A stretch of DNA of 64,000 nt from UPXZ01 sp049840795 (GTDB lineage: Bacteria > Bacteroidota > Bacteroidia > Bacteroidales > Paludibacteraceae). How positions within the stretch are numbered: the first letter of the stretch is position 1; each line of letters starts with the position of its first letter. Below, piece by piece: positions 9,596 to 19,049 of this stretch. The position numbers and the translations under genes were made by a program. The notes beneath the pieces are model-generated. The model had not been told where the DNA came from. It searched no databases and saw only the letters and a list, made by a program, of their open reading frames with translations. The stretch is from contig JASGJK010000026.1 in assembly GCA_049840795.1 (NCBI GenBank), positions 10,602 to 74,601 of the forward strand, read 5' to 3'.

Positions 9596-10429
9596 TTATT
9601 CTTCTTCTTTGATGAATTTTTGAGCTACATTTGCATTTAGCGCAACATCATCTTCTTTTTGAGTTCTTGGTTTTTTAGAAACGCGAGATTTTCTTTCTTT
9701 CATTTCGGGAGCTTCAGCTGCTTCTGCATCAATTTTTTCAATTTTACGTTCTTCTAAGCCTTCTTGAATAGCTGCTACCATTGCGTTTAAGATTACTTCT
9801 ACTGATTTTGTAGCATCGTCATTTGCCGGTATTACAAAATCCACATCGTTGGGGTTTGAGTTGGTATCTACAACACCGAAAACAGGTATTCCAAGACGTT
9901 GAGCTTCTTTGACTGCAATATGTTCTTTCATCACATCTACCACAAAGAGGGCAGAAGGCAAACGGGTTAAATCGGAGATAGACCCTAAATTCTTTTCCAA
10001 TTTTTCGCGTTGACGTGTGATTTGCAATTTTTCGCGTTTAGATATATTATCAAAAGTTCCATCGGTAGTCATTTTATCGATAGTGGTCATTTTTTTCACC
10101 GCTTTACGTATTGTCGGGAAGTTTGTCAACATACCACCTGCCCAACGTTCTGTAATATAAGGCATTGATACTAATTTAGCTTTATCAGCTACTACATCTT
10201 TAGCTTGTTTTTTTGTAGCTACAAATAAAACTTTACGCCCTGATTTAGCTATTTGCTTTATAGCTGCTGCCGCTTCATCAATTTTGATTACAGTTTTGTG
10301 TAGGTCAATGATATGAATACCGTTACGTTCCATAAAGATGTATGGTGCCATAGCGGGATTCCATTTACGTTTTAGGTGTCCAAAGTGACATCCTGCTTCT
10401 AATAATTCTTCGAAATTTGTTCTTGACAT
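9596..10429 (-). CDS. rpsB: 30S ribosomal protein S2
   Basis: A 277-residue S2. Diagnostic segments are EELLEAGCHFGHLKRKWNP, IHIIDLHKTVIKIDEAA, WAGGMLTNFPTIRKAVK and LPSALFVVDVMKEHIAVKEA, then GIPVFGVVDTNSNPNDVDFV. The C-terminal 50 residues form a charged extension rich in Lys, Glu and Ala (RKIEKIDAEAAEAPEMKERK), common in Bacteroidetes S2. It binds the 30S back near S1. Confidence 0.97.
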   Translation of the reverse strand: MSRTNFEELLEAGCHFGHLKRKWNPAMAPYIFMERNGIHIIDLHKTVIKIDEAAAAIKQIAKSGRKVLFVATKKQAKDVVADKAKLVSMPYITERWAGGMLTNFPTIRKAVKKMTTIDKMTTDGTFDNISKREKLQITRQREKLEKNLGSISDLTRLPSALFVVDVMKEHIAVKEAQRLGIPVFGVVDTNSNPNDVDFVIPANDDATKSVEVILNAMVAAIQEGLEERKIEKIDAEAAEAPEMKERKSRVSKKPRTQKEDDVALNANVAQKFIKEEE

Positions 10430-10610
10430 TTCTTTTTAATTAATTTCTTGTTTACTTTCTTTTTTAATTCTTTTTTTTAGAATCAACTGTTAGGTAGCTT
10501 TAAAGATCCCAACAGTTTAGATACTAAACTTAATGTACCAATTTGCCAATAATACAATGTGTTGATAAAAGAATTGACACATTGACATATTTTTGAATAG
10601 GTATATTGTA

Positions 10611-10997
10611 TTAACGTTTTGAGAACTGGAATCTTTTGCGTGCTTTTGGACGTCCCGGTTTCTTACGTTCAACTTCACGTGGGTCACGTGTCATAAATCC
10701 TTCTGCTTTCAATGCTTTTTTATCGTCAGGATTTACTTTTACCAATGCACGTGCAATGGCTAAACGGAGCGCTTCTGCTTGTCCTTTGAAACCGCCACCA
10801 TTCAAATTCACTTTGATATCGTATTTTTCGGCAACACCAAGTTTATTAAGCGGTTGTTTCACAACATATTGTAAAATTGGTGATGGAAAATATACAGCAA
10901 CATCACGTTTATTGATAGTAATTTGTCCTTTTCCTTCACTTACGAAAACACGAGCGATTGCTGCTTTTCTTCTTCCTAATGCGTTTATTACTTCCAT
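10611..10997 (-). CDS. rpsI: 30S ribosomal protein S9
   Basis: A 128-residue S9 with the canonical start ALGRRKAAIARVFV, the middle block LNGGGFKGQAEALRLAIARA and the basic tail PGRPKARKRFQFSKR whose end reaches the P-site tRNA. It starts 5 bp after the rplM stop. A 180-bp gap to rpsB, with a CTGTT/AACAG hairpin, separates it from the next gene. Confidence 0.97.
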   Translation of the reverse strand: MEVINALGRRKAAIARVFVSEGKGQITINKRDVAVYFPSPILQYVVKQPLNKLGVAEKYDIKVNLNGGGFKGQAEALRLAIARALVKVNPDDKKALKAEGFMTRDPREVERKKPGRPKARKRFQFSKR

Positions 10998-11002
10998 ATC
11001 GG

Positions 11003-11458
11003 TTATTTAAGTGAGTTTAAATCAATTTGTTTTGGTTGTTGTGCCTGCATATTGTGTTCTGCTCCTGCAAACACATACAGATTGGTGAGGATTTTGTCTC
11101 CAAGTCGATTTTTGGGTAACATCCCTTTTACTACTTTTTTGATCAAGCGTTCCGGACTTTTTTCCAATAAATCCGCCGGAGTATATTCTCTTTGTCCACC
11201 CGGAAAACCCGTATGACGAAGATACACTCTCCCTGTCCATTTATCACCTGTCAAACGAACTTTATCGGCATTGATAATGATAACATTATCGCCGCAATCT
11301 ACGTGAGGAGTAAAATTGGGTTTGTACTTTCCGCGTAAAAGTTTGGCTACTTTTGACCCGAGACGTCCCAATACTAAGTCGGTAGCATCTACCAACACCC
11401 ATTCTTTCTGCACTGTTGCACTATTCGCAGAGATGGTTTTATAACTTAACGTATTCAC
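11003..11458 (-). CDS. rplM: 50S ribosomal protein L13
   Basis: A 151-residue L13. KEWVLVDATDLVLGRLGSKV and VAKLLRGKYKPNFTPHVDCG are diagnostic, followed by VRLTGDKWTGRVYLRHTGFP and GMLPKNRLGDKI. It is the first gene of the operon, with a near-perfect Bacteroidetes promoter about 145 bp upstream. The long leader may allow feedback control by a ribosomal protein, but I recognise no leader motif. Confidence 0.97.
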   Translation of the reverse strand: MNTLSYKTISANSATVQKEWVLVDATDLVLGRLGSKVAKLLRGKYKPNFTPHVDCGDNVIIINADKVRLTGDKWTGRVYLRHTGFPGGQREYTPADLLEKSPERLIKKVVKGMLPKNRLGDKILTNLYVFAGAEHNMQAQQPKQIDLNSLK

Positions 11459-11600
11459 TTTATAAAAAATGTTTTATTTATTCATTAATAATTATTGTTT
11501 TTAATGATAACTCACTAACTATGTAAGAGGCTAATCGGCACATAATTAGTACGTTCGTGTCACTCAAAACAACCCTTTTAAAGGGATAATAAACGGACTG

Positions 11601-11631
11601 CAAAGATACTGCTTTTGTTTTGATTCACAAA
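11601..11631 (-). promoter_or_regulatory. Bacteroidetes-type promoter of the rplM operon
   Basis: On the minus strand the -33 box TTTG (11631-11628) is separated by exactly 19 bases from the -7 box TATCTTTG (11608-11601), the textbook TTTG-N19-TAnnTTTG arrangement. A short CCCTTT/AAAGGG palindrome lies just past the expected start of transcription (11573-11586). Confidence 0.85.
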
Positions 11632-11740
11632 ATTATTTTACAAAAAAATTTGAGAGGTAATTTATTGATTGGTAAATCGATAAAGAAGTGGTCAAAAAAC
11701 ACACTGAAACACATAAAACACGACCGTGGTGTTTCTTTTT

Positions 11741-12346
11741 TTACGAAAGTTCTCCTGCACCTTCTCTAACAATTTCGGGTTCGTCTCCAGTGCAGTCTAT
11801 AATAGTGGAATGTACCAAACCTCCCATCCCACCATCAATAACCATAGAAACCATTTTTCCGTATTTTTCTTCGATTAATTCAGGGTCGGTGATGTACTCT
11901 GTGGTAGCATCGTCGGTAAAAATGGAGCTGGTCATTATCGGGTTGCCCAATTCGCGCACCAATTCGAGTGCGATAGCATTGTCGGGCATACGTATGCCGA
12001 CTGTTTTTTTGTTTTTGAAAATTTTGGGCAGTCTATGGCTTCCATTCAGAATAAATGTAAAAGGTCCGGGAAGATTTTTTTTCATCATTTTGAATGCGGT
12101 ATCGTCCATCTTGGCATATTCGCTTATTTGACTCATTTCATTGCAAATAACCGATAAATTTGCCTTCCGAATATCTTTTTCCTTTAATCTGGCGATAAAT
12201 TCTACCCCTTGTTGATTATAAATATCGCAGCCAAAGGCATAAACGGTATCGGTAGGAAAAATAATAACGCCTCCGTTACGCAACACTTCTGCCACGTGAC
12301 GGATTTGGTTCAGATTTGGGTTGGTATCGTATATCTTGATCAACAT
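11741..12346 (-). CDS. threonylcarbamoyl-AMP synthase family protein (Sua5/YciO/YrdC)
   Basis: About 201 residues from MLIKIYD (12346); the longer ORF start at 12391 precedes a region without coding character. GGVIIFPTDTVYAFGCD is the YrdC-fold signature, LPGPFTFILNG and VGIRMPDNAIALELV complete the substrate cleft, and PIMTSSIF closes the core. Family members make L-threonylcarbamoyl-AMP for t6A tRNA modification. YciO-type paralogues share the fold, and in Bacteroidetes this shorter type is often the only copy or a paralogue, so I leave the symbol open. Confidence 0.88.
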   Translation of the reverse strand: MLIKIYDTNPNLNQIRHVAEVLRNGGVIIFPTDTVYAFGCDIYNQQGVEFIARLKEKDIRKANLSVICNEMSQISEYAKMDDTAFKMMKKNLPGPFTFILNGSHRLPKIFKNKKTVGIRMPDNAIALELVRELGNPIMTSSIFTDDATTEYITDPELIEEKYGKMVSMVIDGGMGGLVHSTIIDCTGDEPEIVREGAGELS

Positions 12347-12434
12347 CTTAAAAAAACGAGGTGCAAAAATACAAAAAAATCCTACAATCAAAAATGGTTG
12401 CAGGACTTTTATATACTAAAAACGACAGATTTAA

Positions 12435-13191
12435 TTAGAAGGCATCAATAATGGCTTTAAAATCTGCCGACTTTAATGACGCGCCACCAATTAAACCTCC
12501 GTCAACATCCGGTTTTGAGAACAATTCTTTGGCATTGCCGGCATTACAGCTTCCTCCGTAAAGAATAGTGGTGTTTTCGGCAATTTCACTTCCATATTTT
12601 CCGGCAATTAAACTGCGAATGTAGGCATGAATTTCCTGCGCTTGATCTGAAGTTGCCGTTAAACCTGTTCCAATAGCCCATACTGGTTCGTAAGCTAATA
12701 TTATCTTGGCAAAATCATCAGCCGAAAGATTAAATACGGAACCTTCCAATTGAGCTTTTACTACTTCGTTTTGTTTTCCGGATTCACGTTCTTCTTTCAG
12801 TTCGCCGATACAAAAAATCGGTTTCAAATCGTTTTTCAAAGCCAGCACTACCTTTTCTTTCAGAATATCGAAAGTTTCGCCATAATAGGCACGACGTTCT
12901 GAGTGACCTAAAATCACGTAATTTGCTCCGGTTGATTTCACCATAGAAGCTGAGATTTCGCCCGTGTAAGCTCCGTCTTTCTTTGTCGGCACTGTTTTGA
13001 GCAGATACTTTGATTTGCGACCCCTTAACTAACTCAGCAACCGATGCCAAGTGAATAAACGGTGTACCTATAACTACATCGCAGTTTGGAGTTGCACCGC
13101 TTAAAATTGTTTTCAATTCGGCAGCCAAAGCTAAACCTTCTTGCAGGGTTTTGTTCATTTTCCAGTTTCCTGCTACAATATTTTTTCTCAT
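12435..13191 (-). CDS. tpiA: triosephosphate isomerase (one frameshift)
   Basis: Interconverts dihydroxyacetone phosphate and glyceraldehyde 3-phosphate. The N-terminal frame has RKNIVAGNWKMNKTLQEGL (catalytic Lys in NWKMN) and runs to KVSAQNSADK. The C-terminal frame resumes as KDGAYTGEISASMVKSTGA and carries YVILGHSERR (catalytic His), IILAYEPVWAIGTG (catalytic Glu) and LYGGSCNAGN. Dropping one G in AAAGAAAG near 12990 restores a normal 251-residue enzyme. Because the two halves are perfectly conserved and the enzyme is central, I favour a sequence error. It follows DUF1599 and the DoxX-like gene, the usual order. Confidence 0.93.
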
Positions 13192-13337
13192 ATTTTTTAT
13201 ATTCGCCCCCTACCCCACTAAAGGGGGAATTTTCTGAGGATTTGATTAATAATTTCTTAATAATTTTCTAATTTGTTCTTTATGAACCCCTTGGTTATCT
13301 CTTGCAAAATTTTTCCTCTAAAGGATTAGGGAGTTTA

Positions 13338-14495
13338 CTACTTAAAATCCCTCCAATTCCATTTTTCAACAATAGTACCATTTTTTATTTTTACAAATCC
13401 GGGATTTGCACGGATGATTGTTTTAAGCGTAACCGCATCGGTCAAATAAAAGGGAAAAGTAACATTTGTTATTTTCACAAATTTACGTATATCTTCATCA
13501 GACGAACCGGTCAAAGCATAAAAACGCTCCCCATTAGATTTGGTTTGCTGATAAAGCGCTTCAACTTTGCTCGCTCCTTCAATTGATATCTTCGATACGT
13601 TATACATTACCGCTAAGTAAGTTATACCATCGTAATGAATTACATCATCGGTTATCTCATTTTGATTCGTGTCTGTAATAGTGAAATTATGAATCGGTGG
13701 TTCGTAACCTTTGGATATCAGCGTGGTTTTTTGATCTACAAACTTCCAAGTAGAGTCTTTTGGATAATTTTCAACGGTAAATTCTTTTTCACTCCGTATT
13801 TTTCGTAAATCAATTTTGTATCGTACTTATCGGTCGGTTTTCCTTGCGGCACCTTCATTGATTCGGGGATGTTTACACCTACTTTATACGGAAGAAAATC
13901 AATCATAGGCAAATGTCTGACACTATACACAGATAAACCGACACCTGTAATCACAAAAACGAACATAAAAACCCACTCGATTTTAGACAGAAAAACAGGT
14001 CGAAATTTTTTATGAGATACCCACACAGCTACAATCAAGAGCATTAGCACTACATTTTTGAAGAACGTTTCCCAATTGCTGATTTTGAGCGCCTCGCCAA
14101 AACAACCGCAATCTGTTACCGGATTATTTATGGCAATGTACAACGTCAACGGTAGCATCACCAGCATAAACAAAAACGATAAAATGGAAGTTGGTTCTGG
14201 CTTCTATCCTGAAAAAGAAAGCCAATCCCAACAACAATTCAAAGGTAGAAAGTATAATAGCAACAGGAAATGCGATAAAATGAAACTGAATAAACGAGTC
14301 GCCAAATGAAGTGAGGTAATCCTGTAATTTATACGTAGAACCAAGTGGATCGATAGCTTTTACAAAGCCCGAAAAAATAAAAACGATTCCCAAAACAATG
14401 CGAATTAACTCCAATACGACATCAAGAATTTTCTGAAATATGGTCTTTACTCTTGTGGATTTCGGCTTTTGTCTTCCGTATCTTGGTTCAAACAT
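13338..14495 (-). CDS. DoxX-like membrane protein with C-terminal extension (BT_3928-type; two frameshifts)
   Basis: Three consecutive ORFs form one protein of about 385 residues. Part one (from 14495) has the DoxX motif IRIVLGIVFIFSGFVKAIDP and several membrane helices. Part two (from about 14180) has NPVTDCGCFGEALKISNW, with the conserved DCGCFG typical of MauE/DoxX proteins, and more helices. Part three (to 13338) is a periplasmic thioredoxin-like or beta domain (YALTGSSDEDIRKF, ending IVEKWNWRDFK). The joins need one T fewer in a T run near 14178 and one A more in an A run near 13788. It sits between DUF1599 and tpiA, a conserved Bacteroidales arrangement. A role in redox or quinol metabolism is inferred only from the DoxX family. 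Confidence 0.8.
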
Positions 14496-14508
14496 TGTTC
14501 TTTATTTT

Positions 14509-15046
14509 TTAGTTAAACTCCATTTTTATTAGTCCGAAAATAGCGTAGTTTATCATATCAAAATAGTTGGCATCGATTCCTTCCGAAGCCACCGTATTCC
14601 CCTGATTATCTTCTATTTGCTTTGTCCTTAATATCTTTGTAAGAATTAAATCGGTATATGATTGTGTTCGCATCAAACACCAAACTTCATCGTAGTCGTG
14701 ATTTTTTGCCATCATCAGCTCTTTAGCCTGTCCTATGTACTTATCGTAAAGTTCGAGCGCTTGCTCATTCCTCATATCAGCCGTTTCGGAAAATCCTAAC
14801 TCCAACTGAATTAGTCCTACAATTCCGTAGTTGACAATCCCTATTAATTCGGGACGAATACCTTCATCGACTTTAGTTTGCCTTTTATTCAATACTCCTA
14901 ATACGGTTTGCCTTGATAAATATCTGATCGGTAACCGATTGTGTCGAAGTATGCGCCACGACGCACCGTAATCTTTCAATTTTTTTGAAAAAAATATCGC
15001 GACAGATTGAAATGACGTGGTCGTATTGTTGATTGGTGGTATTCAT
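14509..15046 (-). CDS. DUF1599 family protein (several frameshifts)
   Basis: The start MNTTNQQYDHVISICRDIF at 15046 is followed by a homopolymer-rich shift into KLKDYGASWRILR. A second shift near 14937 gives VTDQIFIKANRIRSIE in another frame, and a third near 14886 returns to KVDEGIRPELIGIVNYGIVG. The rest, to FDMINYAIFGLIKMEFN, is clean. DUF1599 proteins are small cytoplasmic proteins with two NYxIxGLIxxE repeats, both visible here. Function is unknown; the domain is linked to nucleotide-binding modification enzymes in databases. Its fixed position before the DoxX gene and tpiA supports the call. Confidence 0.75.
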
Positions 15047-15220
15047 TGTTTATTTGATTCTCAAATTGGTGCTGTCAAATTTCAGATATTGTTTTCTCAA
15101 ACATAGGAAAACAGACGTTTAATATCAGACTTTCGGATTGCAAAATTAATAAATTATTGACAAAGAAGCAAAATCAACATACTCGAATAAAGAAAAAATG
15201 TATGACATTTTCAGTTGGTT

Positions 15221-16644
15221 TTATTTTTTTACCGCATTAAATTCATTTTCAATATTTTGCTCGCGGTGTATCAACTGTACCTCTACACCAAATTTTTTAT
15301 GGAGATGTTCCGCCATTTTTTGAGCGGAATACACCGAGCGGTGCTGTCCGCGTACAGCGACATTCCGTCAGGTTTGTAAATTTTCGTTCGATGTATCTTT
15401 TTACGGAAGCATCCACCATTTCGTAAGCATTTTCAAGCAAAGTGAAAATTTCGCGTCTTTTTTCCAAAAACTCAATAACAGGTTCGTCTAAACCCGTTAA
15501 GGAAGAGTAACGCTCGTATTTTCCGGGATTATTTACCGCGCGGCAATCGAAAACGAATCCACCACTTTCCGCTGTCATCATTTGGAATGCCTTTTTTATA
15601 GGCGAAATTATATACTTCAATCCTCTCGGTTTATGGAGATTTATATCCTGAAATTGTTTTAGAAATCAGACATTTGGTTTAGTACCTCCATCAAGTAAGG
15701 ATAATCGGTAAAATTATTTTGAGCGATAATTTCTCTCAAGTTTTCGAGCGCGTACGAAATGCTTTGCAAAAAGTTGGGTTTTTTCTCAAAATAGCCTCTA
15801 AATCCATAAGCTCCAAGTACCTGAAGTAATCTGAACAGTACGAAATGAGACAGTATCTGTTTAAATTCAGATTCAGTTACGTCCATATAATTCTTTAGCG
15901 ATTGGATGTAAGTATTGAGCAAATCATTTCTCAATTCCGTTCCGTATTGCGCTTTTGCTTGCCAAAGAAACGAAGCAACATCGTAATATACCGGTCCTTT
16001 TCTTCCTCCCTGAAAATCGATAAAGTAAGGGTTGCCGTCCTTTATCATCACATTCCTACTCTGGAAATCACGATACATAAATGTGTTTGTCTCGGTTTTT
16101 AGCAAAAAATCGGCTAATTTGTCAAAATCGTCTTCCAACACATTTTCTTGAAATTCGAGTCCGGTAGCTTTCAGAAAACAATATTTGAAATAATTTAAGT
16201 CCCAAAGTACCGACCGTTTGTTAAATTCCGGTTGTGGATAGCAAACATTAAAATCAAATCCTTCTGCTCCAAACACTTGCACCTGAGGTAACAATTCCAT
16301 AGTACGATGAAGTATTCCTTTTTCTTCCGGCGTAAACATCCCGGTAAGTCTCCCTTTTTTGATATAATCAAACAAAATAGTATCACCCAAATCTTCTTGT
16401 AAATAAAGTATCTCGTCTTTTGAAACATTTAAACATTGGGGCACAGGCAGTCCTTTTGACTTAAAATGGCGCGCCATATAAATAAAGGCGCGGTTTTCCT
16501 CTATCGACATACCTTCTACTCCTATAAGCGAATGATTTTTACTCTTCAAACGATAATATTTCTGTTCGAACCGGATACGGCTAACTGCTCTTGCGACTCG
16601 GCTCTTTCACCGGTTTGTTTCTGAAAAAGTTGTTTTAATGACAT
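15221..16644 (-). CDS. phosphotransferase fused to RapZ C-terminal-like domain (several frameshifts)
   Basis: A protein of about 474 residues read across four or five frames. It starts MSLKQLFQKQTGERAE (16644). The APH/choline-kinase-like domain (16549-15659) has NTFMYRDFQSRNVMI and NPYFIDFQGGRKGPVYYDVA, the catalytic HxDxxxxN-like and DFQ metal motifs. The second domain reads AYKKGIPNDDSG, FVFDCRAVNNPGKYERYSS and GLDEPVIEFLE, then after another shift GQHRSVYSAQKMAEHLHKKF. This last block is the RapZ C-terminal domain, with the GQHRS RNA/nucleotide-binding motif. The fusion is common in Bacteroidetes. The substrate is unknown; a link to cell-wall sugar sensing is inferred from RapZ. Confidence 0.82.
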
Positions 16645-16703
16645 TATGATGTTGTGGTTGTTCGTTGTTATTTAACAAAGAATTAATTCTCTCTTTTCTT
16701 TTG

Positions 16704-16733
16704 CAAATTTACAAATAAAAATTAGAGAACAAG
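16704..16733 (-). promoter_or_regulatory. predicted promoter of the phosphotransferase-RapZ gene
   Basis: The minus strand shows CTTG (16733-16730), an 18-base gap, then TAAATTTG (16711-16704), close to the Bacteroidetes consensus, about 60 bp before the ATG at 16644. From here to the IS256 end at 16976 I see no gene. Confidence 0.5.
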
Positions 16734-16975
16734 ACGTGTAAAAAGAAATGATTATAAAACAAAGCCGATGACGTGCGAATAAAACAGTATTAATTAGAGT
16801 ATTAGCGGTGTAAATCAAGGTTATAAACAGATGAAACTCCCACGACTAAATAAAAATATAGTCACACAGGGAAATTTAAAAAGTAATACCAACACCAGGT
16901 TTTGCCTTTTAGGGGGAGGTTTGAAGGATGCTTGTAGGCGGAAGGGTAAAATATTGTGAATGAATATTATGTGTT

Positions 16976-18436
16976 GGGAGTGTAATTTAAACTCTGTCTG
17001 GTTTTTATTTTGTTTTAAATCTCTACAAATATAATTTTTCCTTTTTGAATTTTCAAATGCTTTTTAAGGCGATTTCCGGATGTGTGCAAGGGCGGTGAGG
17101 TACGAGCCGTTTATATACCCTTGCTCACATCGGGGAATTGCCTTTCCTTTGCCTTTGAAAAGCAAAATAGAATTCTATATCGACAAGGGCATCCTTTCAC
17201 CAAACTTGATGCGTAACTGTCCGGCTGTCAATGCCCAATTCTGAAGTGGCTGTGTCCATTTTTTGGAGATGTCCATAACCGCCAGGTAGATCAATTTCAT
17301 TAAAGCCATATCATTTGGGAAAACGCCTTTTGTTTTAGTCACTTTTCTAACCTGGCGATGGAACCCTTCGACAGCATTCGTGGTGTATATCAATCGGCGA
17401 ATGTGCTCATCATAGGCAAAATAGGCTGTGAGTTTATCCCAATTCCGTCTCCAGGACTCCAAAACGACAGGGTATTTTTTACCCCACTTGCCTTCCACCT
17501 TATCAAGGTTAAGCTCTGCCAGGTCCAAGTTAGGCGCCTGGTAGACAGTCTTTAAATCAGCCATAAATTCTTTTTGGTCCTTCGAGGCAATATACTTCAA
17601 GGAGTTGCGGATTTGATGTACAATGCAACTCTGGATGATGACTTGTGGAAAGATGGTAGTGATCGCTTCGGCAAAGCCCGTGAGATTGTCGATACAGGCA
17701 ATCAGGACATCTTTCAATCCCCGGGCTTTCAGGTCGGTTAAGACGGACAGCCAGAAGTTAGCCCCCTCACTCTCCGAGACATACATCCCTATCAGCTCCT
17801 TACGGCCATCCCTGTTGACAGCCAAGACATTATATACGGCCCGGCTTTCGGTGCGACCACCATCCTTTACCTTGTAATGCATGGCGTCAAGCCAAACGAT
17901 GGTATACATGGATTCTAAGGGACGGCCTTGCCACTCCTTGACCTTGGGAACGATACGGTCGATGATCTCACTTAGGGTAGTATGAGAGATGTCAAGGCCA
18001 TACATCTCCTCGATATGTGAAGAGATGTCTCGCAGGCTCATTCCCATGCCGTACAAACTGATGATTTTAGATGATAGGTTGTCGCAAGAACAGTCTCCCG
18101 CTCTTTTAAAATCTCGGGGGTAAAACTGCTGTGACGATCCTCAGGTGTCCGGATCTCAATCTCGCCAGCCATCGTTTTTACCCGCTTGCTGCCACGACCA
18201 TTACGCTTATTCCCGTTAAGGCGTTCGTAATCATTAAGATGAGATGTCATCTCACCATCAAGAGCAGCCTCCAAAAATTCTTTTAACAAAGGGCCAAAAG
18301 CACCATCTTTGCCAGTAAGAGACTCGCCACTGCGAAGCTGGGCTAAAGCTTTATCACGCATCAATGCGTACTCGTCACTAGTTCTATCCATAATACAAAA
18401 ATAATTGGTTTTGGACAGACTTCAGATTACAGTCTC
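16976..18436. mobile_element. IS256-family insertion sequence with 8-bp target duplication
   Basis: A 1461-bp element. The left end GGGAGTGTAATTTAAACTCT (from 16976) and the right end, read inward as GAGACTGTAATCTGAAGTCT (from 18436), are imperfect inverted repeats of about 24 bp. TATGTGTT flanks both sides (16968-16975 and 18437-18444), an 8-bp target duplication as expected for IS256. The length fits the family. The identical flanks suggest a recent, unrearranged insertion. Confidence 0.88.
17175..18391 (-). pseudogene. IS256-family (Mutator-type) transposase, frameshifted
   Basis: The N-terminal ORF (18391-18038) has FLEAALDGEMTSHLNDYER and NKRNGRGSKRVKTMAGEIEI, typical of IS256 N-termini. 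The second ORF (18056-17175) carries the DDE domain: IVWLDAMHYKVKDGG (first Asp), VLIACIDNLTGFAEAITTIF (second Asp), QSCIVHQIRNSLKYI (C/DxxH) and YTTNAVEGFHRQVRKVTKTK (Glu in AxE). The frames meet near 18060, where one base is missing between RETVL and DNLSSKIISLYGMGMS. Without recoding the protein is inactive. IS256 transposases are not normally made by frameshifting, so I call it broken. Confidence 0.88.
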
Positions 18437-18444
18437 TATGTGTT

Positions 18445-19022
18445 CATTCGGGAAATTTATAAAGAGCCAAATGAAATCAATTATTTACCCCTCATTTAAT
18501 CATAGCCAGATGCAATCCGCAATCCGCAGTCCGGAGTTCCCGTGCTGCTCCCGCCTTCCTCGCGTACTTGTGTACTTGTGTAACATCTTAAATTTATCGT
18601 TTTTTTATATTTTTAAACATAGAGAAGTCATCTTGACTTTTTTTGAAAAACATAGAAAACATAGTTTTCATTATTATTTTCTCTTATTTTCGTGAACATA
18701 GAGAAAAATATCTTCGATATTTTTAGACTATGTGGTCAAAATGCGGTAAAAGTGAAATTAAAATTGACTTAAAAAGACTATTGTTCACTATGTTTTTAAA
18801 AGTCGAGACGAGTTCAGAATAAAAACAGGCAATTAAGTAATTAGAAACAATTAATGATATATTTTAAACACAGTAGAACACATAGTAAAACAATCTTAAA
18901 AAGCACTTCGTTCACATAGTAAAAGTATCTTAGGATACTTTTTAGGTTGCTGAATCCCGTCCCGATTTGCGGGATAAAAACTATGTGTACTATGTGGTGA
19001 AAAACATATCAATAATAATTAT
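18445..19022. repeat. intergenic region with repeated ACATAG motifs and small hairpins
   Basis: No gene is visible. The motif ACATAG, or its reverse CTATGT, recurs more than ten times. Between copies lie short hairpins: AAGTCA-TCT-TGACTT near 18625, AAATATC-TTC-GATATTT near 18710, AAAGTATC-TTA-GGATACTTT near 18925, and ATCCCG...CGGGAT near 18955. This looks like degenerate intergenic repeats of the type scattered in Bacteroidetes genomes. A GAAGTCATCTTGACTTTT block recurs at about 62165. Confidence 0.5.
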
Positions 19023-19049
19023 GGTAATTATATACGAATTAACCCCTGA

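Noticed and set aside
15297..15620. Separate short RapZ gene
   Set aside because: Frame joins on both sides show it is the C-terminal domain of the phosphotransferase gene.
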